Positions 8,932 to 19,526 of a DNA stretch of 64,000 nucleotides are shown here, one piece after another. This DNA is from Lachnospiraceae bacterium (GTDB taxonomy: Bacteria; Bacillota; Clostridia; Lachnospirales; Lachnospiraceae): the NCBI GenBank assembly GCA_017550165.1, contig JAFZQH010000015.1, positions 1 to 64,000 of the forward strand, in the 5' to 3' direction. Position 1 is the first letter of the stretch. Every line of letters begins with the position of its first letter. A model generated the notes under the pieces. It made no database searches. It had not been told where the DNA came from and worked only from the letters and a program-made list of their open reading frames with translations. Position numbers and translations under genes: made by a program.

Positions 8932-9864
8932 CTATCCCCTTCTGAGATTATTCTGAACTCTCTTGTACAATTCCTTGGTAGCATTATATCCCATCTTCTT
9001 CTGCCTGTGATTGACCGCTGCGGTCTCACAGATGACTGCCAGGTTGCGTCCCGGCCGAATGGGAATGGTCTGACATACGACCTTGATCCCAAGGAACTCC
9101 ATATATTCTTCATCCAGGCCTACTCTGTCGAAATTCGTGCCGTCCTTCCACTCCTCCAGTTTGACAACCAGGTTGATATTCATGGTCTCTTTAACACATT
9201 CAACACCGAACAGGGTCTTAACATCTATTATACCGATGCCTCGAAGCTCGATAAAGTTCTTGGTAACCTCCGGGGAGGAGCCTATAAGGGTCTCATCGCT
9301 GACTCTCTTGATCTCAACCACATCATCCGTAACAAGACGATGGCCTCTTCTGATAAGCTCCAGGGCAGCCTCACTTTTTCCGACTCCACTCTCACCGATG
9401 ATAAGGAGTCCTTCACCGTATACATCCACAAGTACCCCATGAATGGAGATGCATGGCGCCAGTTTCACGTTAAGCCATCTTATGGTGCTGGCCATGAACT
9501 CCGAAGTCATACGGTCTGTCAAAAGCACGGGAATATTGTGCTTTACGGCCGCATCGATCACTTCCTGCTCCGGAGTAAGATTCCGGCAGAATACTATACA
9601 GGGGATATCATGCTCTCCGCGTTCGAAGAGCTCCTCATATCGTTCAAGGCGGGTAGCCTTGTCAAAGGTCTCCATATATGAGACTTCCACATTACCCATA
9701 ACCTGAACCCTTCGGGAATCAAAATGCTCAAAGTATCCGGAAAGCTGCAGCGCCGGTCTGTTAACCTGAGATTCCGAAACAACAGCATCAGTGATATCAA
9801 GCTGCGGAGACAGGTTCGTCAGGTTCATTCTTTCTATCAATTCCTGTAATTTGATGCTTCCCAT
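8932..9864 (-). CDS. hprK: HPr kinase/phosphorylase HprK
   Basis: Phosphorylates Ser46 of HPr and Crh when glycolytic intermediates are high and dephosphorylates it when phosphate is high; it is the sensor of CcpA-type catabolite control. 310 residues. The Walker A motif GESGVGKS is at 157-164, preceded by the conserved His in IHG (about 142). The C-terminal VKLEEW and TIPIRPGRNLA segments are present. A likely substrate, the Crh-like protein, is encoded 5 kb downstream on the same strand. It starts 12 bases after uvrC. Confidence 0.96.
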   Translation of the reverse strand: MGSIKLQELIERMNLTNLSPQLDITDAVVSESQVNRPALQLSGYFEHFDSRRVQVMGNVEVSYMETFDKATRLERYEELFERGEHDIPCIVFCRNLTPEQEVIDAAVKHNIPVLLTDRMTSEFMASTIRWLNVKLAPCISIHGVLVDVYGEGLLIIGESGVGKSEAALELIRRGHRLVTDDVVEIKRVSDETLIGSSPEVTKNFIELRGIGIIDVKTLFGVECVKETMNINLVVKLEEWKDGTNFDRVGLDEEYMEFLGIKVVCQTIPIRPGRNLAVICETAAVNHRQKKMGYNATKELYKRVQNNLRRG

Positions 9865-9876
9865 ATGCTTCCCCCC

Positions 9877-11724
9877 TTATTTCCTGAAGAAATTATATAC
9901 GTTAAGGGCAGCTGCCTCGTTCATTGCATCAACAGCCTTGAGATCCTCAAGGTCAGCCTCCCTGATATTTTCAACTGATCCGAATGCGCGCAACAGTGCC
10001 TTCCTTCTGGCCGGTCCTATACCTTCTATATCATCAAGAACTGACCTGACCTGACCCTTGCTTCGAAGTTTCCTATGATACTCAATGGCAAATCTATGGG
10101 CCTCATCCTGTATCCTTGTAATAAGCCTGAAGCATTCAGAGTGCCTGTCTATGGGTATCTCTCTGTTATTATAATACAAACCTCTCGTGTTGTGATTATC
10201 ATCTTTGACCATTCCGCATACGGGAATATCAAAGCCAAGATCCCGGAGAACCCGCAGCGCAACATTCACCTGGCCTTTGCCGCCATCCATCATGAGAAGA
10301 TCAGGAAAACGTGTAAATCGTCCGCTTTCTTCCTCCACCGTGCTCTCTCGTTCTTCAAGGCCATGCCGGAATCTTCTGGTCAGGACCTCCTCCATGCTGG
10401 CATAATCATCGGGTCCGGAGACCCATTTGATCTTGAACTTCCTGTAATCGTTCTTTAAGGGCCTTCCCTTCTCATATACTATCATGGAACCTACAGAGTC
10501 TGTTCCGCTGATATTGGAGATATCGAAGGCCTCTATACGGTCTGCCGATGGCACTCCGATAAGATCTGCCAGATCCTTGGCAGCGCCCGTGGTCTTGATG
10601 TACTCTCTTTTCAGTCTCTCACGATCCTTGGTAATGACCATGGCTGCATTCTCTCTGGCCAGCTCCACAAGTTTCTCTTTAACGCCCTTCTTGGGAACTA
10701 TGAACCGGACACGGTTTCCCTTAAGGGATGAAAGCCAGTTCTCCATCAGCTCTGCATCTTCCGGATCATACTGTAACATTATTTCCTTTGGAATGAAAGG
10801 AGTCCCTGAGTAAAACTGCTTTACGAATGAAGACAGGATATGGTTTTCCTCTGTCTCCTCCCCAACCTTCAGAAAGAAGTGATCCCTGCCCAGGAGTTTG
10901 CCGTTCCTGATAAAGAATACTGCGGCAACCGCATCATCTCCTTCTTTGGCGACTGCTATAACATCCCTGTCATCTCCATCCACCTTTGTGATCTTCTGCT
11001 TCTCCGCCACCTTCCTGACACTGGAGATAAGTTCCTTGATCTCACCGGCCTTCTCATATTCCATTCTTTCCGAATGGTAATTCATCCGGTCCTTAAGCAT
11101 ATTAACCACAGAGGAATAATTGCCTCCAAGAAGCTCCATGGCCCGGTCAACAGATGCCATGTATTCCTCTTTCGTTATCTTACCCTGACAGGGAGCGTTG
11201 CATTGACCTATATGATAATTCAGACATGGTCTCTCTTTGCCCGTGTCTCTGGGAAGAACACGGTTACATGTCCGGAGTTTGTAGATCTTCCTTATGAGCT
11301 CCAGCGTATCCTTTACCGCCCCTGAATTGGTATAGGGTCCGAAATATCTGGAGTTATCCTTTTTAACCCTGTGAGAAAAAAGTACCCTAGGGTATTCTTC
11401 ACCCAGGGTAACTCTAATATATGGATATGCTTTATCATCCATAAGCATGGTATTATATTTGGGACGGTGCTCCTTTATCAGGTTGCACTCCAATATAAGG
11501 GCCTCCATCTCTGAGTCGGTTACTATGTACTCAAATCTCGTGATATGAGTAACCATTCTCTCAATCTTAAGACCCTTATTCCGGCTCGACTGAAAATACT
11601 GACGAACGCGGTTCTTCAGGCTCACTGCCTTGCCAACATAGATTACCTCATCCTTCTCCCCGTGCATGATATACACACCCGGCCTGGAAGGGAGTTTCTT
11701 TAATTCTTCATCAATATCGAACAT
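9877..11724 (-). CDS. uvrC: Excinuclease ABC subunit C
   Basis: Makes the dual incisions of nucleotide excision repair with UvrA and UvrB. 615 residues. The N-terminal GIY-YIG nuclease domain begins at RPGVYIM and includes VIYVGKA. A Cys-rich segment ([17 protein letters not shown]), the UVR motif, the RNase H-like C-terminal nuclease domain (MDGGKGQVN) and the terminal helix-hairpin-helix ([14 protein letters not shown]) follow in order. It lies 24 bases downstream of ftsH and 12 upstream of hprK, a common Firmicute arrangement for uvrC-hprK. Confidence 0.97.
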   Translation of the reverse strand: MFDIDEELKKLPSRPGVYIMHGEKDEVIYVGKAVSLKNRVRQYFQSSRNKGLKIERMVTHITRFEYIVTDSEMEALILECNLIKEHRPKYNTMLMDDKAYPYIRVTLGEEYPRVLFSHRVKKDNSRYFGPYTNSGAVKDTLELIRKIYKLRTCNRVLPRDTGKERPCLNYHIGQCNAPCQGKITKEEYMASVDRAMELLGGNYSSVVNMLKDRMNYHSERMEYEKAGEIKELISSVRKVAEKQKITKVDGDDRDVIAVAKEGDDAVAAVFFIRNGKLLGRDHFFLKVGEETEENHILSSFVKQFYSGTPFIPKEIMLQYDPEDAELMENWLSSLKGNRVRFIVPKKGVKEKLVELARENAAMVITKDRERLKREYIKTTGAAKDLADLIGVPSADRIEAFDISNISGTDSVGSMIVYEKGRPLKNDYRKFKIKWVSGPDDYASMEEVLTRRFRHGLEERESTVEEESGRFTRFPDLLMMDGGKGQVNVALRVLRDLGFDIPVCGMVKDDNHNTRGLYYNNREIPIDRHSECFRLITRIQDEAHRFAIEYHRKLRSKGQVRSVLDDIEGIGPARRKALLRAFGSVENIREADLEDLKAVDAMNEAAALNVYNFFRK

Positions 11725-11748
11725 GAAAAACCCTTAAACCCCATGATA

Positions 11749-14091
11749 TCAGGAAAACGGAAAGCCATCGTTCTTTTTCTTTTTAGGTCTGCCGGGGCCC
11801 CTTCCCGAAGGCTTGGGCGTAGTCTTAGCCGGAGTCTTTGACTTATTCCCGGAGGATTTGGCCGTCTTCTCAGAAGCCTCCTTCGTAGCTTTCCCGGCTG
11901 CAGGCTTTGAGGGCTCTGCCTTCTTTGGGGATTCCTTATCCTTCTTCTCTGCAGCCTCCTTGGCAAGTTCAAGTCCCGTCTTAGCTCTGGGAGCAGAGTC
12001 ATCCGATGGTAAATGGTCCTCTTTGGCTGCCTGATCCTTAACCGTTTTGGCTGTAGTGGTATATATTACACCGCCTTTTGCAAATACGGCAGCCGTGTCA
12101 TCCCTCTTGGTATCGCCGGGGATAATAAAGGGCTTCTCCTCTATGGCAGGGAATCTCTTCTCTTCCAATACGGGACGTTCTTCTTCCCCGTCTACGGTCC
12201 CCTCCATCTTCTCGGCTTTAACCTCCGATACATCTTCTTCCGGCTCGGGGATGCCCTTTATCTGCCTGAATATCTTCATGAATTCCTTACCTGTGATGGT
12301 CTCCTTCTCAAACAGATATTCCGCGATCTTGTCAAGAACCTGCCTATTCTCTCTGATGAGCCTTTTAGCCGTATCATAACTATCCCTTAAGATAGACATA
12401 ACCTCCGTATCTATCCTGCCTGCAGTATCATCACCGCAGTTAAGTACGGGACGGCCGTCTAAGTACTGACTCTCAATGGACTCCAGCCCCATAAGGCCGA
12501 AAGTATCTGACATTCCGTACTGGGTCACCATGGCTCTGGCAGTCTTGGTGGCCTTCTCTATGTCATTGGCAGCGCCGGTGGTAATGGAGTTGAACACTAT
12601 CTCCTCTGCAGCGCGTCCGCCCATGTATGTTACAAGTCTGGCTTTAAGTTCATCCTTGGAAAGAAGGTATTTCTCTTCTTCGGGAACCTGCATAACATAC
12701 CCCAGTGCCCCCATGGTCCTGGGTACGATGGTGATCTTCTGTACGGGCTCCGCATTCTTCTGCAGGGCCGTAACCAGAGCATGACCCACCTCATGATATG
12801 CAACGATCTTCTTCTCATCCTTGCCCAGGATTCGGTCCTTCTTCTCTTTTCCTGCTATGACAACTTCCACGGATTCAAAGAGGTCCTGCTGTGACACAAC
12901 ATTACGTCCGTTCTTGACCGCATTGATGGCGGCTTCATTGATCATATTGGCAAGATCAGATCCGACGGCACCTGATGTGGCAAGGGCTATAGCTTCAAGA
13001 TCAACGGAATCGTCCATGAGAACGTCCTTTGAATGAACCTTCAGGGTATCAAGACGTCCTTTAAGGTCGGGCTTGTCTACGATAATACGCCTGTCAAAAC
13101 GTCCCGGACGAAGAAGGGCCTTATCAAGCACTTCCGGTCTGTTGGTGGCCGCAAGTATAAGAAGTCCTTTTGATGTATCGAAACCGTCCATCTCTGCAAG
13201 GAGCTGGTTCAAGGTCTGTTCCCTCTCGTCGTTGCCGCCGCCGTACCTGTTATCACGGCTTTTTCCTATAGCATCGATCTCATCTATGAAAATGATGCAG
13301 GGCGCATTCTTCTGAGCCTCCTTGAAGAGGTCCCTGACCCTTGATGCACCTACACCGACGAACATCTCCACGAAATCGGAACCGGCCAATGAGAAAAATG
13401 GCACATTTGCCTCTCCTGCAACAGCCTTGGCAAGCAATGTCTTACCTGTTCCCGGAGGTCCCACCAGAAGCGCTCCCTTAGGGAGCTTGGCCCCTATCTT
13501 GGTGTATCTGGACGGATTGTGGAGGAAATCCACCACCTCCTGAAGAGATTCCTTTGCCTCATCCTGACCCGCAACATCCTTGAATGTCACGCCTGTCTCC
13601 CGTTGAACGTATATCTTGGCGTTACTTTTACCCACGCCCATGATGCCGCCTCCGGAATTCATCTTTCTCATGATAAATGTCCAGAAAGCTGCCAGGAGAA
13701 CTACCGGAAGAACGATGGAAATGATGTTGTACAGCCATACATACTTGTCATCAGCTATAGCTCCGGAGTACTTAACTCCGGCATCCTGGAGCTTCTTGAC
13801 AAGATCCTCATCTCCTACATACCCGGTGTAATACGTCCTTTCAAGATACGGGCTCTGGTTCTTGGGAGTAATACCTATCTTATCCTTGTCGATGGTAACC
13901 TCCGCCACCTCGCCTTTTGAAAGCATAGTCATAAACTGGTCATAGCTTATCTCCTGATTGGAGACATCATTGATCCTGTTCATGATATATGTAACGATCA
14001 TAAGAGAAACCAGGGTCATGATGATCATCATCATTATGGTCTGGCCGTTCCTGCCATTCTTCTTATTATCGTTATTGTTCTCGTTATTCAT
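11749..14091 (-). CDS. ftsH: ATP-dependent zinc metalloprotease FtsH
   Basis: Membrane-anchored AAA+ protease that degrades unassembled membrane proteins and regulators. 780 residues. Two N-terminal membrane segments (about 18-38 and 121-141) flank the small extracytoplasmic domain. Walker A GPPGTGKT is at 211-218, Walker B IIFIDEID near 267-274, the arginine-finger region follows, and the zinc site HEVGH is at 433-437. Beyond the protease domain there is an unusually long tail of about 150 residues (630-780) rich in Lys, Ala, Pro and Ser, ending in a Lys/Arg/Pro/Gly-rich stretch. The tail is low-complexity and not part of the usual enzyme of about 650 residues. Confidence 0.96.
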   Translation of the reverse strand: MNNENNNDNKKNGRNGQTIMMMIIMTLVSLMIVTYIMNRINDVSNQEISYDQFMTMLSKGEVAEVTIDKDKIGITPKNQSPYLERTYYTGYVGDEDLVKKLQDAGVKYSGAIADDKYVWLYNIISIVLPVVLLAAFWTFIMRKMNSGGGIMGVGKSNAKIYVQRETGVTFKDVAGQDEAKESLQEVVDFLHNPSRYTKIGAKLPKGALLVGPPGTGKTLLAKAVAGEANVPFFSLAGSDFVEMFVGVGASRVRDLFKEAQKNAPCIIFIDEIDAIGKSRDNRYGGGNDEREQTLNQLLAEMDGFDTSKGLLILAATNRPEVLDKALLRPGRFDRRIIVDKPDLKGRLDTLKVHSKDVLMDDSVDLEAIALATSGAVGSDLANMINEAAINAVKNGRNVVSQQDLFESVEVVIAGKEKKDRILGKDEKKIVAYHEVGHALVTALQKNAEPVQKITIVPRTMGALGYVMQVPEEEKYLLSKDELKARLVTYMGGRAAEEIVFNSITTGAANDIEKATKTARAMVTQYGMSDTFGLMGLESIESQYLDGRPVLNCGDDTAGRIDTEVMSILRDSYDTAKRLIRENRQVLDKIAEYLFEKETITGKEFMKIFRQIKGIPEPEEDVSEVKAEKMEGTVDGEEERPVLEEKRFPAIEEKPFIIPGDTKRDDTAAVFAKGGVIYTTTAKTVKDQAAKEDHLPSDDSAPRAKTGLELAKEAAEKKDKESPKKAEPSKPAAGKATKEASEKTAKSSGNKSKTPAKTTPKPSGRGPGRPKKKKNDGFPFS

Positions 14092-14115
14092 GCGAATACT
14101 GCCTTTCTGAAAACT

Positions 14116-14910
14116 TTACAATACCTTGTTCAAAAAATCTATGGTTCTGGGATTCTGCGGATGGTTAAATATCTCATCCGGAGTTCCTTCCTCAACAATA
14201 ACACCACCGTCCATAAAAATGACACGGTCTGATACTTCTCTGGCAAAACCTATCTCGTGAGTAACAACCACCATAGTCATACCGCCTTCAGCCAGATCCT
14301 TCATAACATTTAGTACTTCACCTACCATTTCGGGATCAAGAGCCGATGTAGGCTCATCAAAAAGCATGATATCCGGATCCATGGCGAGAGCTCGTGCAAT
14401 GGCAACACGCTGTTTCTGACCACCTGAAAGCTGTGCCGGAAAAGCATAGGCTTTATCCTCAAGGCCGACTGTTCTCAGCAGATCCAGGGCTTTGGCCTTG
14501 GCAGCCTCTTTATCCATCTTTTTAAGCTCCACGGGAGCAAGGGTGATATTATCCAAAACGCTCAGGTGAGGAAAGAGGTTAAAGTGCTGGAACACCATTC
14601 CTATATTCTCCCTTACCTTATTAAGATCCGTGGTGGGATCGGTCATACTGTAACCGTCAACGATAACCTCACCACCGGTGATGGTCTCCAATCTGTTCAG
14701 GCAGCGAAGAAATGTACTCTTTCCCGAGCCTGAAGGTCCGATGAGACATACAACTTCGCCTTCCTCTATCTCAACATCCATTCCCTTAAGGACTTCAAGA
14801 ACTCCGAAATTCTTGCTTAAGGCAGCCTTACCGCTGCGCTTTTTATGGGATAATACTTCAGAGAAACCGAAGCTCTTCTTAAGTCCTCTGACACTTACTT
14901 TACTTGGCAT
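14116..14910 (-). CDS. Polar amino acid ABC transporter ATP-binding protein
   Basis: GlnQ-type ATPase of 264 residues. Walker A is GPSGSGKST, the Q-loop lies in VFQHFNLFP, the signature is LSGGQKQR, and Walker B is [12 protein letters not shown] followed by the H-loop TVVTHE (shown here as VVVTHE). An N-terminal insertion of about 30 residues precedes the usual first strand. The gene overlaps the permease gene by 11 bases, so translation is coupled. Together with the permease and the binding protein it forms an uptake system for a polar amino acid such as glutamine or cystine; the substrate cannot be told from sequence alone. Confidence 0.93.
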   Translation of the reverse strand: MPSKVSVRGLKKSFGFSEVLSHKKRSGKAALSKNFGVLEVLKGMDVEIEEGEVVCLIGPSGSGKSTFLRCLNRLETITGGEVIVDGYSMTDPTTDLNKVRENIGMVFQHFNLFPHLSVLDNITLAPVELKKMDKEAAKAKALDLLRTVGLEDKAYAFPAQLSGGQKQRVAIARALAMDPDIMLFDEPTSALDPEMVGEVLNVMKDLAEGGMTMVVVTHEIGFAREVSDRVIFMDGGVIVEEGTPDEIFNHPQNPRTIDFLNKVL

Positions 14911-15556
14911 AGGATATCCTCCTCTCCACCTTTTTGGCTACTACTGACAGGATCGTTATAACTATAAGATACATAACAGCAACGATAGCCCAGGTGTTAA
15001 AACTCTCAAAAGTACGAGATATTATGATCTGCGCCTGCTTAACCAGCTCCGGCAGACCTATAACGGATAATATGGATGTATCTTTCAATGTAATGATAAA
15101 CTGGTTGATGATCGACGGGATCATGGTCCTTATAGCCTGAGGAAGCACTACCTTGCGCATGCTCTTACCGTAGGAAAGACCAAGGCTTCTTGCCGCCTCC
15201 ATCTGTCCCTTATCCACTGACTGAATTCCTCCTCGGACTATCTCAGCCATATATGCGCCTGCGTTAAGGCTTAATGCTATAACACCGGCAACCAGACCGT
15301 CAAGCTTGATCCCCGTTGCCAGAGGCACACCGAAATACGTAAAAAACCCTAAAACGATAAGGGGAACTCCTCTTATTATGCTTATATAAACATTGGCTAT
15401 AATATGCAACACCCTGCTCTTGGAGACATTAAACAAACCGAATATAAGCCCCAGGACAGACGCAAACACCAATGACAGAAAAGTAAGCTCCAGGGTCTTG
15501 CCCAAAGCCGCCAGGAGTACCAGATAATTCTCCTGTATTATTTCAATAATACTCAT
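14900..15556 (-). CDS. Polar amino acid ABC transporter permease
   Basis: A 218-residue HisM/GlnP-type inner-membrane permease with about five membrane segments. The family signature region ([21 protein letters not shown]) and the EAA-loop [11 protein letters not shown] are seen. It lies downstream of the binding-protein gene, separated by a 90-base gap holding a terminator-like hairpin, and overlaps the ATPase gene. The single permease would form a homodimer. Confidence 0.93.
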   Translation of the reverse strand: MSIIEIIQENYLVLLAALGKTLELTFLSLVFASVLGLIFGLFNVSKSRVLHIIANVYISIIRGVPLIVLGFFTYFGVPLATGIKLDGLVAGVIALSLNAGAYMAEIVRGGIQSVDKGQMEAARSLGLSYGKSMRKVVLPQAIRTMIPSIINQFIITLKDTSILSVIGLPELVKQAQIIISRTFESFNTWAIVAVMYLIVITILSVVAKKVERRISYAK

Positions 15557-15584
15557 TAAAATCTCATCCCGTCTATATATACTG

Positions 15585-15620
15585 TAAAAGAGACTGCAGC
15601 TGCAACTGGCTGCAGTCTCT
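15585..15620 (-). terminator. Intra-operon terminator between binding protein and permease
   Basis: A 12-bp perfect stem (AGAGACTGCAGC / GCTGCAGTCTCT) with an 8-base loop. On the minus strand it is followed by TTTTACAG, a short U-run. It sits inside the amino acid transporter operon after the binding-protein gene. Partial termination here would make more binding protein than permease and ATPase. Confidence 0.7.
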
Positions 15621-15646
15621 ATTTAATTTCAATTAAAAACTATTAT

Positions 15647-16504
15647 CTATTTGGTGTATCTGTTGATGATCTCATCAAATACGCCGTTCTTCTTGATGTT
15701 GGCAAGTCCTGCGTTGAACTTTGTGAGAAGGTCTGCATTCTGGCCCTTCTTAACTGCAAAACCATACGGTGTCTCCATCTCCTTAACAGCCTCTACAACC
15801 TTAAGCTTAAGGCTCTTGTTCTCCTTGATGGCATATGCCATAACCGGATAGTCCTCGAAGCAGGCTACGGAGTTGCCAACCTGTATCTCCTGATACATTG
15901 TGGGTGAATCATCAAATACGGTGATCTTCAGGTTGTACTTATCCTTAATGGACTCTGCGAATGTTGCGCCTGTAGTACCCTTCTTAACAGCAACGTTCTT
16001 ACCCTTAAGGTCATCAAGGGAAGCGATGGAAGCATCAGCCTTAACTGCGATGGTTACCGGAACGTTATAATATGCTTCGGAGAAATCAAACTTCTCTTTT
16101 CTCTTGTCAGTAATACTCATTCCTGCAATAACACCGTCACACTGTCCTGCCTCAAGAGCCTGGAGAGATGCGTCAAATCCGAGTGCCTTGATCTCATACT
16201 TGAATCCCTGATCCTTAGCAATGGCCTCCATAAGGTCCATATCGATACCAAGTCTCTTACCGGTACTGTCTTCATACTCAAAGGGTGCAAATGCGGTATC
16301 GGTTGCTATGATATATGTGTCTTTAGCTGCGGATGATGAACCGGCTGCTGCTGAACTTGCTGCTGCTGAGCTTCCTGCTGCCGAACTTGCCGCTGCTGAA
16401 CTTGCTGCAGCCGATGAGCTTCCTGCTCCGCCGTTTCCTCCACATCCGAATGCTCCTACTGCCATGATCGTTGCAAGCGCAATTGCTGCAATCTTCTTCT
16501 TCAT
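15647..16504 (-). CDS. Amino acid ABC transporter substrate-binding lipoprotein
   Basis: A 285-residue family 3 solute-binding protein. The signal peptide has a lipobox ending in FGC (Cys21), so the mature protein is anchored to the membrane outer face by lipid. A linker of Ser/Ala repeats (about residues 30-60) follows, as is common in Lachnospiraceae lipoproteins, then the bilobed domain with DTAFAPFEY and the hinge-region DGVIAGMSIT. It is the first gene of the transporter operon, with a strong sigma-A promoter at 16585-16613. Confidence 0.94.
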   Translation of the reverse strand: MKKKIAAIALATIMAVGAFGCGGNGGAGSSSAAASSAAASSAAGSSAAASSAAAGSSSAAKDTYIIATDTAFAPFEYEDSTGKRLGIDMDLMEAIAKDQGFKYEIKALGFDASLQALEAGQCDGVIAGMSITDKRKEKFDFSEAYYNVPVTIAVKADASIASLDDLKGKNVAVKKGTTGATFAESIKDKYNLKITVFDDSPTMYQEIQVGNSVACFEDYPVMAYAIKENKSLKLKVVEAVKEMETPYGFAVKKGQNADLLTKFNAGLANIKKNGVFDEIINRYTK

Positions 16505-16584
16505 CTAATTATCCTCCTTAAATATCAAGTTCTCGTTATCCCCATCGGGAACTGTTCTATGCTATGTGGATTACACACCCTAAT

Positions 16585-16613
16585 ACTATACCATAATAAA
16601 GTCACTGGGTCAA
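16585..16613 (-). promoter_or_regulatory. Sigma-A promoter of the amino acid ABC operon
   Basis: On the minus strand a TTGACC -35 box, a 17-base spacer ending in TGG (extended -10) and a TATAGT -10 box lie about 80 bases ahead of the binding-protein start. The spacing is ideal. Confidence 0.75.
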
Positions 16614-16621
16614 TAAAGGCA

Positions 16622-16650
16622 TTGCATACCTTCTTATTATAATCTATTAT
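16622..16650 (+). promoter_or_regulatory. Sigma-A promoter of the ClC gene
   Basis: TTGCAT, 17-base spacer, TATTAT on the plus strand, about 40 bases ahead of the channel gene. It is divergent from the amino acid operon promoter and only 9 bases from it. Confidence 0.6.
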
Positions 16651-16688
16651 GTAAGAAATAATACTGATTTACGGGCGGTGGTATCAAT

Positions 16689-17957
16689 ATGGCAGGAAAG
16701 AGAAAAGAAACGGGAGAGATAATCATGAAACGGGCGATGAACCTCGGCGTATATCTGAGGACCATGGTCAAATGGTGTGCCTTTGCCCTGATAACCGGCG
16801 GGATATGCGGGACCATCGGAGTAGGATTCCACTATACCGTTGCCTTTGTCACGGGCTTCCGGGGGGAGAACCCCTGGACTCTTTACTGTCTCCCCATTGC
16901 AGGTCTTATCATCGTCGCTCTTTACCGGGGTGCCCATATGGCCGATGACGGTGGGACCAATACGATAATCAATTCGGTACGATCTGCGGACAAGATTCCC
17001 CTGCCCATGGCGCCTCTTATTTTTGTAGGCACCATGCTGACCCATTTATGCGGTGGCTCCTCGGGCCGCGAGGGCGCTGCGCTGCAGTTGGGAGGAAGCA
17101 TTGCAGCATTCCTGGCCAGATCATTCAAGCTGAAAGATGAGGATATAAGAGTCGTCACCATGAGCGGAATGAGCGCCGTGTTCTCAGCTCTTTTCGGGAC
17201 TCCTCTTACAGCCGCCATCTTTTCCATGGAAGTGGTCAACGTGGGCATCATGCAGTATGCCGCCTTTCTTCCCTGTATAATCTCTTCTCTCACCGCCTCA
17301 GTTATAGCTACTCTGCTGGGAGTTGAGAAAGAATCCATGGCTGCGCCTGTTATCGATGACCTTGGGCTTATACATGTAGGACAGGTTGTTATCATAGCCG
17401 TAGGCTGCGCTCTTGTGAGCGTTATCTTTGTAGAGGTTATGCATTTTGCCGGAAAGACCTATAAGGAATACTTAAAGAATCAGTATCTGCGCATAGTCGT
17501 TGGGGCTTTGCTGGTCATCGGGCTTACCCTTCTTCTCGGCACAACAGACTACAACGGTGCAGGAATGCCTGTTATTGAGCGGGCAATGCATGAACCTGCC
17601 AGACCGGAGGCCTTTCTGCTCAAGATCGTCATGACGGCCCTCACTCTCGGTGCCGGCTTCAAGGGCGGCGAGATAGTTCCCTCATTCTTCATCGGCGCCA
17701 CCTTCGGCAATGTGGTGGCATCCCTTATCGGATTCGATATGGGACTGGGAGCGGCCATCGGCATGATATGCTTCTTCTGTGCCGTGGTCAACTGCCCTGT
17801 AGCATCCATAATACTAAGTGTCGAATTCTTCGGGGGCGGAAATGTGGGGCTCTTTGGTGTAGCCTGCGCCGTCAGCTATCTGGTGTCCGGATACAGTTCA
17901 CTCTACTCCAGCCAGAAGATCGTATATTCCAAGGTGGGTCCCCATCCCCGTCAGTGA
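16689..17957 (+). CDS. ClC-family chloride channel/transporter
   Basis: A 422-residue multi-pass membrane protein of the ClC family, moving chloride or fluoride, either as a channel or as an anion/proton antiporter. The ion-binding motif reads GSSGREGAALQ, close to the classical GSGIP and GREGP motifs, with the gating Glu present. FGTPLTAAIFSMEV matches the conserved helix after it. About ten hydrophobic segments are visible and there is no C-terminal CBS domain. A second in-frame ATG at 16725 has the better ribosome binding site (GGGAG), so translation may start there and give 410 residues. Confidence 0.9.
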   Translation: MAGKRKETGEIIMKRAMNLGVYLRTMVKWCAFALITGGICGTIGVGFHYTVAFVTGFRGENPWTLYCLPIAGLIIVALYRGAHMADDGGTNTIINSVRSADKIPLPMAPLIFVGTMLTHLCGGSSGREGAALQLGGSIAAFLARSFKLKDEDIRVVTMSGMSAVFSALFGTPLTAAIFSMEVVNVGIMQYAAFLPCIISSLTASVIATLLGVEKESMAAPVIDDLGLIHVGQVVIIAVGCALVSVIFVEVMHFAGKTYKEYLKNQYLRIVVGALLVIGLTLLLGTTDYNGAGMPVIERAMHEPARPEAFLLKIVMTALTLGAGFKGGEIVPSFFIGATFGNVVASLIGFDMGLGAAIGMICFFCAVVNCPVASIILSVEFFGGGNVGLFGVACAVSYLVSGYSSLYSSQKIVYSKVGPHPRQ

Positions 17958-17970
17958 ATACATATAAACT

Positions 17971-17996
17971 AAACCCCGGAGGTCTCCGGGGTTTTT
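17971..17996. terminator. Bidirectional terminator between ClC and NSS genes
   Basis: An 11-bp perfect inverted repeat (AAACCCCGGAG / CTCCGGGGTTT) with a tiny loop is followed by T residues. It serves both convergent genes. Confidence 0.8.
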
Positions 17997-18007
17997 CAAT
18001 CTCAGCT

Positions 18008-19498
18008 TTAAGCTGTCTGTTTGTTTTTATTCCTGTTAAGTACTCCTGATGCGATGAGAAAGATAAATGCCAGCAGGACAGCTGCAAATACCATCCATCC
18101 GATGAGCTTTCCTATATCGGCGGGATCATAGAACATATCCCAGTATCCTTTAAGATAAACCACAACTATGATCAGGGGAAGGATAAATGTCAGGTATGGC
18201 TTAAAACCTCCGCCGGTCTTCATCCCTTCACCCGTATTGAGTTCCGTAAGGAAATTGTCATATCCCCATCCGTTCTTCCTGGTGGCAAAAAGGATAAAGG
18301 TAAGGCTTCCGAGAGGAAGGAGGTTATATGATACGATAAAATCCTCCAGATCCATGATCCCGGTGCCGGGGCCAAGGGGTTCCACGCCTGAAAGTATATT
18401 AAAGCCCAATACTGCAGGCAAGGAAAGAACTATGATAGCCACAATATTAAAGATAACCGCTTTCCTCCTGGTCCAGTCAAGGCCGTCGATGAAAAACGCG
18501 ATAATATTCTCATATACGGCAATAACGGTAGAGAGGGCTGCGAAAGTCATAAACAGGAAGAAGAGGGTTCCCCATATCCTGCCTCCGGGCATATTGTTAA
18601 ATACATTGGGCAAAGTAATAAACAAAAGCGACGGCCCGGCTCCCGGGGTAACATTATAGGCAAAGCATGCGGGGATGATGATGATCCCTGCCATCAATGC
18701 CACAAGGGTGTCCACTCCCACTATATTAATGCACTCGCCTGTAAGGGTCCGGTCTTTTTCCATGTAGCTTCCGAAGATCTCCATGGAACCGATACCGATA
18801 CTCAGGGTAAAGAACGCATGGGTCATGGCAGCAAATACGGCTTCACCGATACCGTTGTCCATCAGTTTTTTGAAATCCGGCACCAGGTAGAACCTAATTC
18901 CTTCATCCGCCCCCGGAAGGAGCAGGGAGTTAACTGCAAGGACTGCCATGAGAATGATAAGGACGATCATCATCACCTTGGTGATCTTCTCTATACCGCC
19001 TCTGAGTCCCTTGGCGCATATGGCAAAAGCTATAACGCAGGACAGTACCGTCCAAAATATAAGCTCACCGGGGTTGGCCAGCATCTGGCCGAAATTATCA
19101 GCCACCGCATCGGGAGCAAGGCCTGATAACTGACCGCTCCCCATCTTAAACATATAGTTGATCATCCAGCCGCAGACCATGGTATAGAACATCATCAGCA
19201 TATAGTTACCGATAATGCTCATCCATTTGGACCAATGCCATTTCTCTCCGTCATTCTCCAGCTCGTCAAAAGCCATGGAAATACTCTGCCGGCTCCCCCG
19301 GCCCAAGGCCATCTCAGCCATAAGGCAGGGAATACCCAGTATAACCAGGAATATAAGATATATCAGTATAAATGCGGCTCCTCCATATTGTCCGCAGATA
19401 TACGGAAACTTCCACACATTACCCAGACCTACTGCGCATCCTGCAGACACCAGGATGAATCCCAGTCTGGATCCGAACTTTTCTCTCTGCTTCTTCAT
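18008..19498 (-). CDS. Sodium:neurotransmitter symporter (NSS) family transporter
   Basis: A 496-residue LeuT-fold transporter with about 12 membrane segments. The N-terminal family signature is intact: GSRLGFILVSAGCAVGLGNVWKFPY region with the sodium-binding unwound helix 1 (VGLGNVW). Bacterial NSS proteins take up amino acids with sodium; the substrate is not predictable here. It follows the PrsA-like lipoprotein gene by 28 bases and ends at a bidirectional terminator. Confidence 0.93.
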   Translation of the reverse strand: MKKQREKFGSRLGFILVSAGCAVGLGNVWKFPYICGQYGGAAFILIYLIFLVILGIPCLMAEMALGRGSRQSISMAFDELENDGEKWHWSKWMSIIGNYMLMMFYTMVCGWMINYMFKMGSGQLSGLAPDAVADNFGQMLANPGELIFWTVLSCVIAFAICAKGLRGGIEKITKVMMIVLIILMAVLAVNSLLLPGADEGIRFYLVPDFKKLMDNGIGEAVFAAMTHAFFTLSIGIGSMEIFGSYMEKDRTLTGECINIVGVDTLVALMAGIIIIPACFAYNVTPGAGPSLLFITLPNVFNNMPGGRIWGTLFFLFMTFAALSTVIAVYENIIAFFIDGLDWTRRKAVIFNIVAIIVLSLPAVLGFNILSGVEPLGPGTGIMDLEDFIVSYNLLPLGSLTFILFATRKNGWGYDNFLTELNTGEGMKTGGGFKPYLTFILPLIIVVVYLKGYWDMFYDPADIGKLIGWMVFAAVLLAFIFLIASGVLNRNKNKQTA

Positions 19499-19526
19499 TT
19501 CCCCTCTATTACCTCTTCAAAACAGA

